A DNA stretch of 64,000 nt from Phascolarctos cinereus (Eukaryota; Chordata; Mammalia; Diprotodontia; Phascolarctidae), in NCBI RefSeq assembly GCF_002099425.1, contig NW_018343954.1:20173501-20237500 (forward strand), written 5' to 3'. A model generated the notes under the pieces. It was given only the letters and a program-made list of their open reading frames with translations, made no database searches and was not told the origin of the DNA. The translations under genes were made by a program, and so were the position numbers. Below are positions 12,201-25,990 of the stretch, one piece after another (position 1 is the first letter of the stretch; each line of letters begins with the position of its first letter).

Positions 12201-13599
12201 CCAATTAAATAAAATAAAAATGAGGAGGAAGAGAAGTTAGTTTAGAGGTACGATAACTTAATAATTTCAGACTACACCCCCCCACCCCCAGGCTTTATTT
12301 GCTCGCCGTTACACCCTCAAGGGATCTGGGGAAAACAGTACTCCCTAAATATGTTCAACTCTTGCTTTTTCCCCAGTCCGGCTGAAAGAACGTAGCTTGA
12401 GGAGCATTCAGTGTTCAAAATATTCTTATTGCTTGACTGTTCAGTGCCCATTGACATCTGATTCCCACTGAGACAGTGAAAAAACTTAAGCTGTTTGGCG
12501 GGAAAAATGAACAGAGTTCAGTGCCAAAGCTTTCAGAATGTCACTGGGGATGTGCAAGAGCCAGCCAGACCTCCGGCTATCATACAATGAAGCTGTCCTT
12601 CTGAGGATCAGCAGAGATAAAGAAGGGCCAGATCTCGGCTCTGAAAATGACTGCTTAGATAGAGGGTTTCAACCTTGTCAGTCTTTATGTTTGAAAAAAT
12701 CTGCCCAATACCAAAGTCTTATGAGGCACTTCATACTCTTTTGAAAATGGCATTCCAGAAGTCGAGCACGTAACCAATATTTCAATGCCCATCAGGCAGA
12801 TTCATTTCTGGAAAATGTACATGAAAAAAGAAATAGTCTAAGAGAAAAACGCTTTAAGGCTCTCAATTCTATCTTATATGTTTCTTGGAAGAGGGGGGTG
12901 GAGAGTGGATATTTATTTCTATTCCCCCCCCTTTTTTTTTTGCTCCATTCCTAATCGAAGGTGTCTCAGAAACTTCCAAGTAGAAGCTTAGGGGGGAAAA
13001 TGCAGTCAATCATGAAAGCACAGAAAGAGATAGCTTTCCTACCCTAAGTTCCCTTGTGTCATTGCCGGAGTACTGCTTTGATGAAAAAGAGCACAGTATT
13101 TTTTTTTTACTGAGTCCCCCCAAATATGTTTTTTCAGTTATTTAATAAAAGGCAGAGTAAGCAACCATTGTTCTTGCATGATTAAAAAAAAAAAAAGAAA
13201 ATGCATGTGTGCATATGTGTGTGTGTGTAAATCTAAATAAAATTGCTAGGTTTATTTGTTCAGGTTTTTTCTTTTTTCCTTTTTTAACTGGGTCTCTGTA
13301 GAATTGAATCACCATTTTTTCTTTCTTCAATAATATGATTCTGCTTTTACTAAGAGTGATAAAATAACACAGCTTCAATTTTCCTCTACGAATGAATGCT
13401 AGAAATAAAATGTGGCAACACAACTCCACTATTTCTGGTAACATTCTTCCCCCACCCCATTCTTATAAAATAATTAGCTTTAATACCTGACATCATTCCT
13501 TTTAAAAAAAAACAACTTTTTCTCTTACGATGATAAAATGAAAATGGAAGCAAACATTTATAAAGCAATGTTTTTTTAAAAGCAGGCCCCTAACATTCT

Positions 13600-13745
13600 T
13601 ATAATGTAGACATGGCATTTGTATACCCATTTCAAAGATAGGAAATTCAGGTTCAGATAAGTTGAGAAATTTAACAATACTCAAAGAGGATGTAAACATA
13701 AGAGGTAGAACATAGGTCAATTTCCAGTATATACCATTTCCTATC
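13600..13745 (-). repeat. MIR fragment
   Basis: 'acccatttcaaagataggaa', 'attcaggttcagataagttg' and 'gtagaacataggtcaatttc' resemble a decayed reverse MIR. Confidence 0.5.
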
Positions 13746-14299
13746 GTTAAAATCATGCATTTAATTTTTGGATAAGCAGGACTTTTTTGAAATGTCTACT
13801 TTCACATTTAACATAAAATAACTCTGGCTGAATAGGAAGATACAGAAGAGGAATAAAAAAAAATTGAGTGACTAGCTCAACATTACTGAGCAAGAAAAAC
13901 ATAAATTTAGGGTATGAGTCCCATTCCTTGCCTCAAAGAATAGAATTCGACTGGTAACCAAAAGTACTCTATCTGAAGATGTTGAGTTTATAGAGCTTGG
14001 ATTGTGACTCTTTTTTATATTTGCTTATAGGGAAAATTATAATGAATTTTCCTTTCTGCAGTGGTATTGACCAAAATTAAAATGAGATCAATAATTAAGA
14101 TATGGTTGTAGTATTGGAATGCTAAAAAATAAATTATAAAAGCACCACAAGTCAACTCAGACCACAGATTTATAATAAATGTATACCATAAATAAACAAA
14201 ATTGTAAAATATTTGCTATTTTCTTCTTTTATTTCATTTACATCTCATGGTCTCTTTTCTAGTTTTATAACATATTATACCACTGTGTTCCCTGAAATG

Positions 14300-14520
14300 T
14301 ATAGATGGTCATTTAAAAATACAAATGTATAATATATGTGTATATGCACATATTATATATGTTCATATATATTTTAAAATACCATGTGTATTTTATATTA
14401 TATATTATACAGATAATTTTTATGTACTATACATTATATATTATATACTATATAACTGTATATGTTATATATTCATATAATTCATATAATATATATTATA
14501 TATTCACACATATGCACATC
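14300..14520. repeat. AT-rich low-complexity block
   Basis: Dense TATA/ATAT words with imperfect inverted repeats. Reading frames here are Tyr/Ile-rich artefacts. Confidence 0.85.
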
Positions 14521-17500
14521 AGCCAACCTGTATACACTGTGGTCTGATCATCCTTCACAGTGCACATATGCTGTCCTATTAACTTTAATACAAGTTGAAT
14601 GGGGACATGATGTAGTATAAATCTCTCAAGAGTGTGCGCAGACCTAATTTTAGAAAGCAGTATTATGTACAATATTAAAAAATCATAAACATGCAGTAAA
14701 AGTGACAAGGTTGTTGTGAGTTCTTCATCACAGGGGCTTTAGACCATTGCTCACACTGAAGTGAGCAGGGATGTAATGACAAATGCCGTTGTCACCAGAT
14801 TTCATTGCCACAGTGCTCTAGCTGTCAATCCCCTAATTTAACAGGAATATAATAAAAAAATTCACAATTAATAGATAATAATACCCAAGTACATGTAACT
14901 GTGTGTTTTTACTACCTATTTACTGTGACCTCAGGCTGGATATTCATACAATTTATTATGGGTGACAGGCAAAAACTCCCACTTGTTTTAAGGAATAATG
15001 AAAGCTCTCACAAGGTTTTCATGTCATATGTTTTGTGAGTAATAGACTATAGATCATAGAAGAGTTTTCTCTAGGTCCCTGCAAGATAATGTCCTCAGCT
15101 GCATGATACATCTTGTTTTCTCTTTCATCTTCCCTTTACCCATCATTAAATTCAGTTAAAGCAATAATCTATGAAAGCAAACAATTGACAGCAATGATTT
15201 CATTGATGAAGCTGAACTTTAAGAGATCATCTGAATTGGCTTTCTCCCTTGCCTCAGATTGAATGTATAATTGTTCAGGCACAATTTGCTTAGCCTATGT
15301 TGACCTAGACAATTTTGGATTTGTTTACAATATCTAAACGCAACTCAACATCAAAAACAACTCAAAAGGACTTGCTGTCTTACCTAAAATTTAGGGTATA
15401 AATCAATATTTGTCCACCAAAGGAATTATGGAAAAATATAAAAGGGTGTGGTAAATGGAAGGCCTACAAAGGGGTTTGGTTGGCATAACAATAATCTAAT
15501 GAAGGTATAGGAATGAGATAAGTAGCCCCCTCCACTCACTGAGTTCTCTCACTACAATCCTTTCTACTAATCAGGAGACTGGAAGGAGAGAGCCCTAAAC
15601 ATTTGCAAGGGGAACAGTTGGGCCCTTGAGATCTTATTAGCATTTAGGTGGGTTAAGGGGGGTAAAGGAGGTTGAGAAGTACTAGTTTTAAGTGCTTAAA
15701 AATGCTTCAATTCCAGCAATATTTCATGCAGCATATTTAACTGAAAATTTAAGGATTTTTTTGAGAAAGTAAAAACTAGAGTCATATTATGAAATATCTA
15801 GTACTATAAATTATGCCTAGTAGGCACTCCTATTTGTTTAAATTTGTTTAAATTAATTGAAGATTTTAATTTTTAAAAATTAATCAGTGTATTATAGCAT
15901 ATATTCCTTTAATTGTAAAACTAATCCATAGCGAAATCTACCCTTATGTCAAGATGGAAAGTACTGCCTTTGGCAAAAATAGTATTATTAATAGCAATTA
16001 GTTGCAAACTAAAGAAGCTAGCTTCAGATCTTTTCTCATGCCAATTAATCTGAATCCTAGTAGATTGTAAACCAATGTCTCTTGTTGAAATGTTTATTTA
16101 GCTACAGATAACTTTATTAGATAGGATGACAATAATTTTTTTAAAGCCAAACTCTATGAAAGGATGTATTTATTTATTGAAGATCTCCCAGTTATGAAAT
16201 GAAACAGAATAAGTTACACGAAAAGCTTTTACAGGAAAATCATTTTCCTTTAGTTTTTTTTTTAAATTTGTAAATTCTAAAAGGATATCTTTTTTTTTAC
16301 TGTCAATTACTCTAAACCCATCAAAAAGTATGAATTCTGGTTCTTAATACTAAATCTTTCAAATCCTTGGACTCATTTCATTTTTTTTTCTTTGATAACA
16401 GATGGATTTTCTTTTATCCTTAGTAATTTGCATCAATAGTGGATCATGAAGTCTTACAAATACATAAAGCCTTTTAGAAATATTTGATGGAGTAGAGCTT
16501 TAGCCAGCCCCTTTATATTTCTGTAGCATTAATTCTCTCCAAAGGTCACCATTTAATTTGTAGAGTTCAGACACTTTATATACTTAATGATTAATAAGGG
16601 TTTTTTTTAAGCCTCTATATCTACCACTTGAAATTATAGTGAAAGTATACTGAATTGTATAATTTGTGCTAACAATTGTAAAATGTTATCACTTTATTTT
16701 TCCATACCTACATAGTAAAGAAAATAAAGTAGAATCTATTCCCTCTTGAATACCACACAAGTCAAAATCTACTTTACAATACTCTATCAAAAAGTGGCCA
16801 GTTTTAAAACCTACTAATTACAACAAACTCTGATTTTCATCTTTTTTCGAGTAGAAAAATAAGGTAGCATTTCTTAATTAACATCTTAACATCTTAATTA
16901 AGCAATATGAGATTCTGTAAATATGAGATTCATAGAAATAACTGAGGGTAACAATTTAAGATGTTTTCCCTATTTTAAATACATGGTATATTCACTGAGC
17001 CATATGTTCCTAAATAAGAAAAACCTATTAAAATTCCATCTACAAAAGGCAAAATTCTAAAAGATAAATCAAAGCTTATTTCATAATACCTATTTTAAAT
17101 TTTAAAAATTAAAATATTAAATTCCTCTATAAGAAACTTTTTAATTGATTCACGGTACTTACAATAATACACATCTCTAAGTATATGTGCCTTTTCTATT
17201 ATTAATATTTAAGAACATGATTAATTCATTAAAATATAACTACATGAAAAAGTTCATCTGATTTCCTCCTTTTTTATCTTTTTTATCTATTAAAAATAAA
17301 ATTAAAATATTAAAATAGTTCAAATTGCACAAGATGAGAGGGCATGGGTGAGCGGCAATCAAAATTGATCAAAAATGTCTGTAAGTCAATGAAATAATGA
17401 ATCTATTAAAATCTCCATTAGCTTACAATTATTTGTAATGCTCTATGAGAATACAATCAAATAAACAAAATAAAAGAATACAAAAAGTGAAATAATGCAG

Positions 17501-17944
17501 TTAGATTGTAGCCAAAGAGATCCTCTGTTGGAAATGAAACATTTCCTGGTATGCTAATATCCACACATTAATCTTAATGAATATTAAGTAGCATGGCATA
17601 AGGCCCTATCATTTGAAAAAAAGTAACAATCGGACTTCAAATGTATAGTGAAGAGACAAAAAAAGAGCAGTATAGCTGAATACTTAAGCCCTTTAAGAAT
17701 AATAAGCAAAACTAATTTATGCATGAACTGGTGGGTGACGGAAGGAGTATTGGGAGCTAAGTGACCATTGATTCACGTGGGCCATTTTTGCCATGATGTC
17801 TAGAAATCCACTCATCATTTCTTTGCAGTTGTAAAAGTAATTGTCTTTAACAATATTGTAACATTTTTTCCTGATTGAAATACTGTAGTTTTGATGCAGC
17901 TGTTAATGTTTAAAAAACAAATAATTAGTAATGAAAAAAAGGAG

Positions 17945-18110
17945 AGTATTTGAATTGAAATCAGAAGGCCTGAGTTGAAGCATTGGCTTTACTGACAAGG
18001 ACTCTCTGAATTTGACCAATCACTTCCCTTTTCTGGACCTCATCTTCCTCATCTGTAAAATGAAAAAACCACTAATACTGGATGATCTCTGTGTGCTTTC
18101 CTTATTCGAA
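17945..18110 (+). repeat. MIR-type SINE
   Basis: 'atcagaaggcctgagttgaa', 'gaccaatcacttcccttttc' and 'cctcatctgtaaaatgaaaa' in MIR order. Confidence 0.75.
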
Positions 18111-18239
18111 CAATGTCTATCAGTACTCATAATATTTACAGCAAAAACGATGTTCCAGTCTAGATACGAGAAATAGTAGGTTCTATTTTTAATATTATTA
18201 TTCTTAACATTTTCATGCTGAATTTTTTTATTGTTAAAA

Positions 18240-18390
18240 AAATGTTGTTAGGTGACTTGCCCAAAGACACACAGCTGATAAGTGTCTGAGGTTGAATTTG
18301 AACTCAGTTCTTCCTGACTCTAGGCTCAGAGCTATAATCCCTGCATCATTAAACTGCCATAACGCATGTATGGAAGTAACCATATGCATG
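18240..18390 (-). repeat. MIR-type SINE
   Basis: 'gtgacttgcccaaagacaca', 'cagctgataagtgtctgagg' and 'tgaactcagttcttcctgac' read as a reverse-complement MIR with a well-preserved core. Confidence 0.85.
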
Positions 18391-18469
18391 GCAAATATAG
18401 AATGATTCTGGGTTTTAAAAAGAGTACACACTTTAAATTTGAATTCCATTTCAGTGGGTTATACTGAAC

Positions 18470-18650
18470 AGCTGCAGGCTCAGGAAGAAGACTTTTGACA
18501 CAGACCAGCTATGTGATACTGAGCAAGCAGCTTAACCTTTCAGTGCCTCAAAGCAACTCTTAAAACTCTCAGGTGTAGAGCTGTGGCAGATTTGCATTGG
18601 GAGGAGTTTCCTGATAAAATCACAAGTCCAGTTAAAAACAAACAAACAAA
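18470..18650 (+). repeat. Marsupial MIR/CORE-type SINE
   Basis: 'ctatgtgatactgagcaagc', 'cctttcagtgcctcaaagca' and 'gatttgcattgggaggagtt' follow the subfamily order seen at 540. Confidence 0.65.
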
Positions 18651-18936
18651 AACCTCTGGCTTAAGACCACTGCTGATTTTAAGAAAATACAAATCAGCTG
18701 AGCTATATCAGGTGGAAATTCACAAAATAAAATTAGGAGTGAAAAACAGTCAAAAAGGGAGTCTGGGGATCTATGAATTGGGGCCAGTGGGCAACTAAGA
18801 CAAACAATTAAGAGAAGCAAGAGGGGTGAAAAGGCAAGAGGTAAACAAGGCAAGGGTAGAACAAGTATAATTATTCTTTTTTTAATCTTATTTTTATTTC
18901 ACAGAGCTTTTTTTTTTTTTAAATATTGTTCCAAAG

Positions 18937-19164
18937 CAGTGGTCCTAAAAAAATGAGGTCTGGGATTTCTAGGAGTGCCCTAGACTTTTTCAGTGGGTCT
19001 GCAAAGTCAAAACTATTTTCATAATACTATGGTGTTTTAATTTCTATTATGTTAAATATCAATAGATAGAACCTACAGAAACAAAAGGTCTTGGGGAGGG
19101 GAGGTCCTCAATAATTTCTAAGAGCACAAAGGGGTCCTGAGACCAAAAAGTTTGAAAAACACTC
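18937..19164 (-). mobile_element. hAT-like DNA transposon remnant
   Basis: Starts 'cagtggtcctaaaaa'; the other end, read in reverse, is 'gagtgtttttcaaacttttt'. This fits the degenerate terminal inverted repeats (CAGNGGTTCTCAAACTTT) of Charlie-type hAT elements. The internal phrases 'cttttgtttctgtaggttct' and 'tctattgatatttaacataa' (reverse) match a family I recall from mammals. The flanking 8-mers match at 5 of 8 positions. Non-coding, old. Confidence 0.65.
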
Positions 19165-19249
19165 TTTTGAAGAGCCAAAGAAATGTCCCAGGTTAGTATT
19201 CTATTCTGAGAGTGGCACAGATAACTTTTTGCGCAAATTTGCTTCCTTT

Positions 19250-19520
19250 AATTCCCAGCTAAAACCCTCCCTTCTATGGGAAGTCTTTCCCAAACCCTCT
19301 TAATTACAGTGCCTTTCCTCTGTCAATTATTTCCTTTTTATTCTGTATTCTTGCTTTGTATATATTTGTTTGCATATTGTCTCCCCCATTAGACCGTAAG
19401 GTCCTTGAAAGCAAGGACTGCCTTTTGTCCTTTTTTGTATCCCTAGTATTTAGCTCAGCGCCTTGCACATAGTTGGCCCTTATTGTCTGATTTATTTTTG
19501 GCTGCTTAGCACACCTTTGA
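19250..19520 (+). repeat. L2 LINE 3' end
   Basis: 'gggaagtctttcccaaaccc', 'ccccattagaccgtaaggtc', 'cttgaaagcaaggactgcct' and 'agctcagcgccttgcacata' follow the L2 3' UTR order. Confidence 0.9.
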
Positions 19521-19589
19521 CTGATATTAAGTTTGCAGTACACTAAAACACTGAGGATCTTTTTTTCAAATGAATTGCTTTTATTTTAA

Positions 19590-21040
19590 CCTTGCAAAGC
19601 TTAGGTTTGCATTATTTTACACTTAGCCCTATTAAATTTTCTTATTGGATTCAGCTCAAAATACCAACTTATCAAGATCTTTTTGACTCCTATTTTATCC
19701 AACATATTAGTAGTAATATGTCCTTTGCAAATATGTGTACCATCTATGCATTTATCTAAGTCATTGGTGAAATTGTTAAATAGCACAGAACCAAGCCCAG
19801 ACCTCTGAGACAATTCATTAGAGACCTCCCTCAATTCATTAAAGACATCAATCATTACTACTCAAAGTCACCTAATCCTAATAATATTATAAATCCTACA
19901 TTTATCTTATCTGCAAAAATAATGAAAAACTTTGTCAAGAGTTTTGTTAAAATTGAGGTCAACTATACTTAAATTATTCCCTTATTTACTCGTCTAATAA
20001 CCTGTCAAAAAAAGGAAACAATATTTGTCTAAAAAGTTAACTCTTGAAGCCAGTCTGATTCTATGGGACAACTACCTCATCTTTTTTTTTTTGTATTCAT
20101 CCTCAAAACTTTAAGAATATATTTTAGAATGTTGCCAGGAATCTAAGTCAAAATCATTTGCCTACAATTTTCAGAAACTACCCTCTTCCCTTTTTTGGAG
20201 ACTGGCATGGCACCTCTCCCATTCTCCAAAGTCTGTCGAAGAACACTGACAGAGGCCTAGCAATCACATCAGCCCATTCTTTTGGCACCCTGGGATATAA
20301 TTTGTCTAGTCACTTGAACTTATCATGATCAGCTTACCATTCTTATCCTATCTTCCTATTTCCCTCTGGTTTCAATTCTCTATTAATCCTTTTGATTCTA
20401 TCCTTTCCAGTTAAAATGTCAATATTCTTAACAAACAAAACAGAAGTAAAACAAACATCTCTGCCTTCTCCCCCATGACCACCATCAATGACCTATCAAC
20501 CCCTAAACAATGACCATATCCTTATTATGATTCTTTTTTGTTCTTCAATATAGCTTAAGAAAATCCTTTCTGTCATCCTTAGCTCCCTTGCTAGCCTAAG
20601 CTCATTCTGACAATATTATTATAACACTCTGCAGTGCTTTTATATTCATCCTCCATTATTAATCCTCAATTCTACCTTCTTTCTTTTAAAATTTGAAATT
20701 GTCTGTGACTTTCCTGTTCTTCCACCTTAGTTTCTTTAGACAATCCTCCCTCCTACCCCACCTCCCACCTTTCTTCTTCATTAGAACTATGTCACTCTGT
20801 GACCTCAGGATTTCATTCTTGAGAGCTCTCCAGTCAATTTAAGTCCATGGGATGCTTCCTATTCTTTTTTCACACTCTTTATATTTGTTCTACCACAATC
20901 CAGGATGCACATCAACTTATATTCTGATTCCCTCTCTTCATCACAAAATAGAAGATGGAGTGCTCACTTCCCCCCATGGTTTCCATAACTTTTGGGAACT
21001 CTTAATCCCAGGTCTCTTAGAAGCCATCTGTTATTCAACG
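19590..21040 (-). mobile_element. CR1/L3 LINE reverse-transcriptase remnant
   Basis: On the minus strand, 19601-19855 encodes a stretch with SVLFNNFTNDLD, a decayed form of the CR1-clade reverse-transcriptase motif 'GSVLGPLLFNIFINDL'. It continues through the CR1 region ending FNRAKCKIMQ (family form 'KFN..KCKVMHL'). Upstream, near 20150-20300, are the CR1-typical segments around 'gagaatgggagaggtgcc' (reverse) and an A-rich 'ccaaaaaaggg'. The 20400-21040 part is pyrimidine-rich and less certain. It is 5'-truncated with several stops and frameshifts and is old. Confidence 0.75.
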
Positions 21041-21739
21041 TAAACAATTTATTAAAACATGAGTTCATTACGTTGAACTAGAAGAGGAGAAAAAAATGAC
21101 GAGACTAAACTTTACTTATCTGTGCAGGACAACTTCATCATTTGATTTAATGTACAGGAATGGGGATATGATTGGATTGGGTGAGAAATACTATTTATGG
21201 AGAAAATTCAAATAGAAGGAAATTAAAATATTGAGTATTATATCTGAATATTAATAATAAAACTTGTTAAAATCACTAAGTGTTCATTTCAAAATCATCT
21301 CATCCTGGTAACAATGTTGCATCATAATACCCCCCCCTTAGTTTTAAGTTGAGAATTCCTTTAGATAGAATCTCTAATGGAATAGAAGAACCATAAAAGT
21401 AATAAAAGGTTGACTGAATAGTGGACTACTTACCGTAGGGAATATCTACTTATAAAGACTAATGATAAGGTAAAGAGGTCTCAAAGCTTAAAGCAGGTAG
21501 CTTGCAAACAAATACAGTGCATTCCTATTTTTGGCGTACACAGCGGATACTGACCTTATGTAACTATGTTACCACCACAAGTTGGTATAGGGAAATATAA
21601 TATATCAAGAATAGTCTCATTGAATTCCTGGATAGGATAGAATCTTGACCAGTCATTTCATTGATAGAGGGGATTTACCAATGATAAACTTCCTCTACCA
21701 AAGCAGGCCAACAAGGACAATTTATAGTCTAGAGAATTG

Positions 21740-21900
21740 CCTAGGGGGCTGAGGTGTTAAAGGATTTGCTCTTGGTAACAGAGCCCATATGTGACAGAGG
21801 CAAAAACTTGAAAATAGATCTTCCTTACTGAAGCCAGCTCTCTATCTACTACTATCCTTCCTCTTATTCATAATTACAGACTATGATAGTAATCTAGATT
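21740..21900 (-). repeat. MIR fragment
   Basis: 'gagcccatatgtgacagagg' and 'tagatcttccttactgaagc' then 'cagctctctatctactacta' read as a decayed reverse MIR. Confidence 0.55.
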
Positions 21901-22665
21901 AATATAGGGCATTATAGTTTTCACAGTAACTCCACTAGGTTGCTAAGCCATTTTTTTTTCAGGTGAGGAAACACAATTGAGGAGGTAAAATGAACCAAAG
22001 AAATGAAACTATCACTGTCAAAAACAAAATTCAGGTCTTCTGACCCTGATGAAGGGTCCATAAATGACATTACAAGACCTTCCACTAGTAAATTATAAAG
22101 AGGTACATAGTTAAATGTGTTGAGTCCATTTTTAATATGTGCAGATAATATGGAAAACAACTAGCACGCTCTGGCATGCTTCAAATTAATCTTAGCATGT
22201 AGTTTAAACAGTTAATGAATGGCAGAACAAAAAGATTTCTAGTTTAGAATTTTGGGATATGACTATGTGCATTTCAAACATTCTTCTGTCTCTGTTCACC
22301 TTGGGTGTTTTCTGCACAGTTCCTCAGAAATTCAACAGCTCTGCAAAATAATTTGGGGGAGTCAGTGATTTATTATGTTCTGACCTTTAGCTTCCCATAA
22401 AGAAGTCAGGGTAATCATGTAAGTGCAAAATATTTTATAAACACATGAGATACCCAGGCTATTTAAATTGTGCATGAAAATGTGTAGAACTATACAAGTT
22501 TTACAAAGTGTAGAACCACAAGTAGAACTATACTTGTAGAACAAACTAACATTTGAAAGTAATTTAAATACTGGGATACTAGGAGAAATTTAGGTGATAT
22601 GAAACCACAAATAATATGTGGAAAGAGATAGAAACAGAAATGGGGAGGCAATTCACTGCGACATT

Positions 22666-22666
<1 letters not shown>

Positions 22667-22700
<34 letters not shown>

Positions 22701-22735
22701 TACACACACACACACATACATATATATGTATATTA
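22667..22735. repeat. (AT)n-(CA)n compound microsatellite
   Basis: About 16 AT units, then 'ctacacacacacacacata' and a short TA run. Confidence 0.95.
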
Positions 22736-25284
22736 AAATATACATATCCTAACTTTGGAAGAAGTTACATCTTAGGTTACATCTAATTGGAAATAATAAA
22801 ATGTAATGAGTTGCGAATTGCAGTATTATCAGGGATAGCTAAGCAAACTAGCTTCTAACAATAGGTAATACTTTGCTAATACAGATTGTAAAGCTAGCAA
22901 TCTTATTAATGCAATGACTAACCATGATTTTAATGGAATTATGGTGAAGTATGTTACCCACCCTCCTAAGAGTGAGCTGATGGACTCAGGATGAACAATG
23001 AGTGTATATTTTTGCACAGGAACCTTGCATGAATTTGTTTTGCTTGAGTATGCATATATATTTTTTAAAGTTTGATGTTTATTTTTGTGGTTGTTTTTTA
23101 TGTTTCAGGGTTAGAGCTTCCTTTAACAGAAAATCCCTCAAAAATTATATTATTTTAGTCATTAAAAGGTATATGCCCATCTTCTCTGCTTCCTTTTTTT
23201 CTTCCTGGTTCCATCTTTTTGTCCCCCTAGGAAAATGGAAGAGATTTGGACACCAAGGATGGTTTTTTCCAAGCTGTAAGTTGGTACCTGAACTGGAGAG
23301 TTTGAAAGAAAGCAGGTGAAAGATGGAGTTTGCTGTTTTTTCAAATTAATCCTGAAATTTAATTTGAGCATCAGAAAAGTTAGGACAGTGATTTTCAGCA
23401 GCACACAGAGATAATGGCCAAGAGCTCTAAGGAAAGCTGCAAAGTAGGTAATATTTGTCTTAGCCATCCTACCACTCCCCTTTTGATTTCCTGTCAACTC
23501 CTGCCTGGAGCTTTTCTCTTGACTCTAGACACCCAATGATTTCTCATGAGCATCTTAGAGCTACAGGTCTACCAAGTCAACAATGAATTTATTATGTAAT
23601 GAAGGTACTTCAGTTACACGTGAATAAATCTTAACCTAGAAGCACAATATGCATCTCAAAAGAGAACATGTTATTCCAAATACAAGTCTAATTAATTAAT
23701 GGGATGGAAAAGCAGGAAGTTTTTGAGACATGGATTCTCTTGTGTTAACAAAATCACATTATCTCAACCATAGTCTGGTCCTCTTATTTGCTTTCAAGAA
23801 ATTATCATAAACCCACATGCAAGAAGCTCAGAACCCAGTCAGCTTGAATAGAAATATTGAAAACAAGGACACATGAATCTTCACTGCCAATAGTTTCCAA
23901 AGCGTATTTTTCTATGTAATTTTCAGATGACTTCAGCCTCCAAAAATACATAAAACTCAAGTGTCTAGAGAGCTTATGATACCATACCTCAAAACATTTA
24001 TGGAGAGCCTATACTGTGGACTGAACCCTCTGCCTCTACTTCTACAGAGATTTGCATTTTCAATAGAACTTTTCAAAAGGGAATTTGTCTTTACAATAGC
24101 CCAGGCAAATGAAGGGGATGGGAGGCTATATTTCTCTGCAAAGAATTGCAGTTACACATGTAGAGTTGCATAGGGTATGACCAAAACGAGAGTATCATTT
24201 CTCCTCACACAAAAATTAAGTGTCTGGCAAGGTCAGGGAAAGAACAGTGCTTAGGAATCCATGCTAATTTTGACCCCTGAGGGCAAAGGCTATTGAGGGT
24301 TATTAAAATAAACAGAGTCAACAAGTCCAAACATCAAAACTAATCAAACTAAGAGAACTCTTTTCTCTATGTCCTCCGATTGTCAGTTTTCTCAGATGCA
24401 GATTGACAGACAATAGCAATATTTACCTACCCCTCAGATTTGTGAAGAGCTTGACAAATCACAATCCACTATTTAAGTGGGAGGTGCTATCATTGTGAAT
24501 TATTATCATGAGTTACAAGACCCAAGGTCTGTTAAGGGCCTAGAGAAAACTGGAGAAAGAAACAATTTTGGTTTTCTCCTTTACCATCTGCTTTCTCAGT
24601 ATTCTAGTAATGAGAAGCATCTGAAGAAGTGCTAAACCTTGGTAAAAATCCCACCAAATCTTTTAGTTTATAAAATAAACCATTTCTTAAAAAGCAATTT
24701 ATCTTCTCTCTATACCACCATATCCATAACCTCCCCTGACTCCCATACAAACTAGGCACTATTATTTAATTTGAATTCTAGAATTATAAAATTGAAAAAG
24801 ACTTCCAAAGATTATCTAGAGCAAGGTTTTTTTTCTTTTTTAGAAACTATTTGAGCTTGCTAGGGGTATATTTCCTGTGAGAAATTTCACAAGGGAATTT
24901 TCATGGGGTATTTCATAAAGGCTTTTGAATTTGAGGTATTTTTGTAAGATTAGTTAAATTTTTGTCTCTGAATCCAATTACTTTATTTTTGATCACCTCC
25001 AAATTTCACTGTCTTCATTATGAAGCCATAATGTGTTCCAAGTACAGGAAAGTAACAGAAAATTTACAGTACAACTTTACCATGTTATATGAAAGTTTCT
25101 ATGATTTTAAAAAAAAAAGTTTCTGACTTAAAAAAAAAATTGAAATCCCTTTTACAGACTATTCCCCTAGAAGACTTTTACCTAAACTGTTCAGTATATA
25201 TAAAAAAAATAACCACTACCACCATAAAACCAAACCAAAACAATTTCAATGATTTCCAGACCCTTGAAATTCAAAACCTACTTC

Positions 25285-25440
25285 ATTTTAGCCACATCCT
25301 CACATTTCACAGATGAGGACACTGAGGCCCAAACAGAATAAGGGACTCATTTAAAATAATAGAGCTAGTTAGAAGCAGAGTTTAACTTCCAGACAGGTCT
25401 TCCAACTCCAAATTCAATATTCTTTCTACCATATCACTGA
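25285..25440 (-). repeat. MIR-type SINE
   Basis: 'tcacatttcacagatgagga', 'cactgaggcccaaacagaat', 'gagctagttagaagcagagt' and 'caggtcttccaactccaaat' in reverse MIR order. Confidence 0.85.
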
Positions 25441-25774
25441 GTGTCTTGAAATAACTTCTTTAAGTTTCATTAATTAATACCCAAGAACACTGATGTTCTT
25501 CTACAGCAATACTTAAACACCTCAAAACTGAAATTCAAGCCCATTTCTTCATTTTCTGGTCTCCTGTGTAGTTGGAAAACAACTCTTTATTAATCTTTTA
25601 AATACCAGTCAAGCTGTTTTGTGGTCTTCTCATCTACTGATTAATTCTTTAACCTTTGCTCATAAATAATACCTCAAAACTATGGTCATTCCTGTTACAT
25701 CATTGTTTCTTTGTCAGAACTCCCCATGATTCCTTCACATTCTTCAGAAATAATCATAGTGCAGAAATGAACAG

Positions 25775-25990
25775 ATTGAGTCCAGCTAGCTAGAACACCA
25801 AGCTAATGAAGCTCTGGTCATGGGTTTGATCTCTATGGGATGTCACCCTCCTCCAGGATTACTTATTCCTCTTGCCAGTTATCTGTCACTAAAAAGGGTA
25901 CCCCTTTTTGGTCACTAAGGAAACTGGGTGAAATCATTTTGATAGATCACTGGAGATCTGCTCCATTACTGGAAAAATAACTCTGAGTGC
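25775..25990 (+). repeat. Possible tRNA-derived SINE
   Basis: An A-box-like 'agctagctagaacac' is followed about 30 nt later by a B-box-like 'gggtttgatctct'. The spacing fits a tRNA head, but the acceptor stem does not pair, so it is not a tRNA gene. A GGTACC-centred near-palindrome lies near 25896-25914. Confidence 0.4.

Larger units (their letters stand above)
12205..17935. other. Long non-coding stretch with AT-rich low complexity
   Basis: No supported gene. It holds short (TG)n (13200-13230), a MIR-like fragment (13600-13745, minus) and an AT-rich block of imperfect TATA/ATAT repeats (14300-14520). The rest is AT-rich unique-looking sequence. A short plus-strand frame near 12538-12744 has no recognisable domain. 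Confidence 0.5.

Noticed and set aside
12538-12744. A 68-codon plus-strand frame in unique sequence
   Set aside because: No domain, no splice context I can defend and no recognised homologue; length is within chance expectation.
25775-25850. tRNA gene
   Set aside because: A- and B-box-like words are present, but the sequence does not fold into an acceptor stem and lacks an intact B box; a SINE head is more likely.
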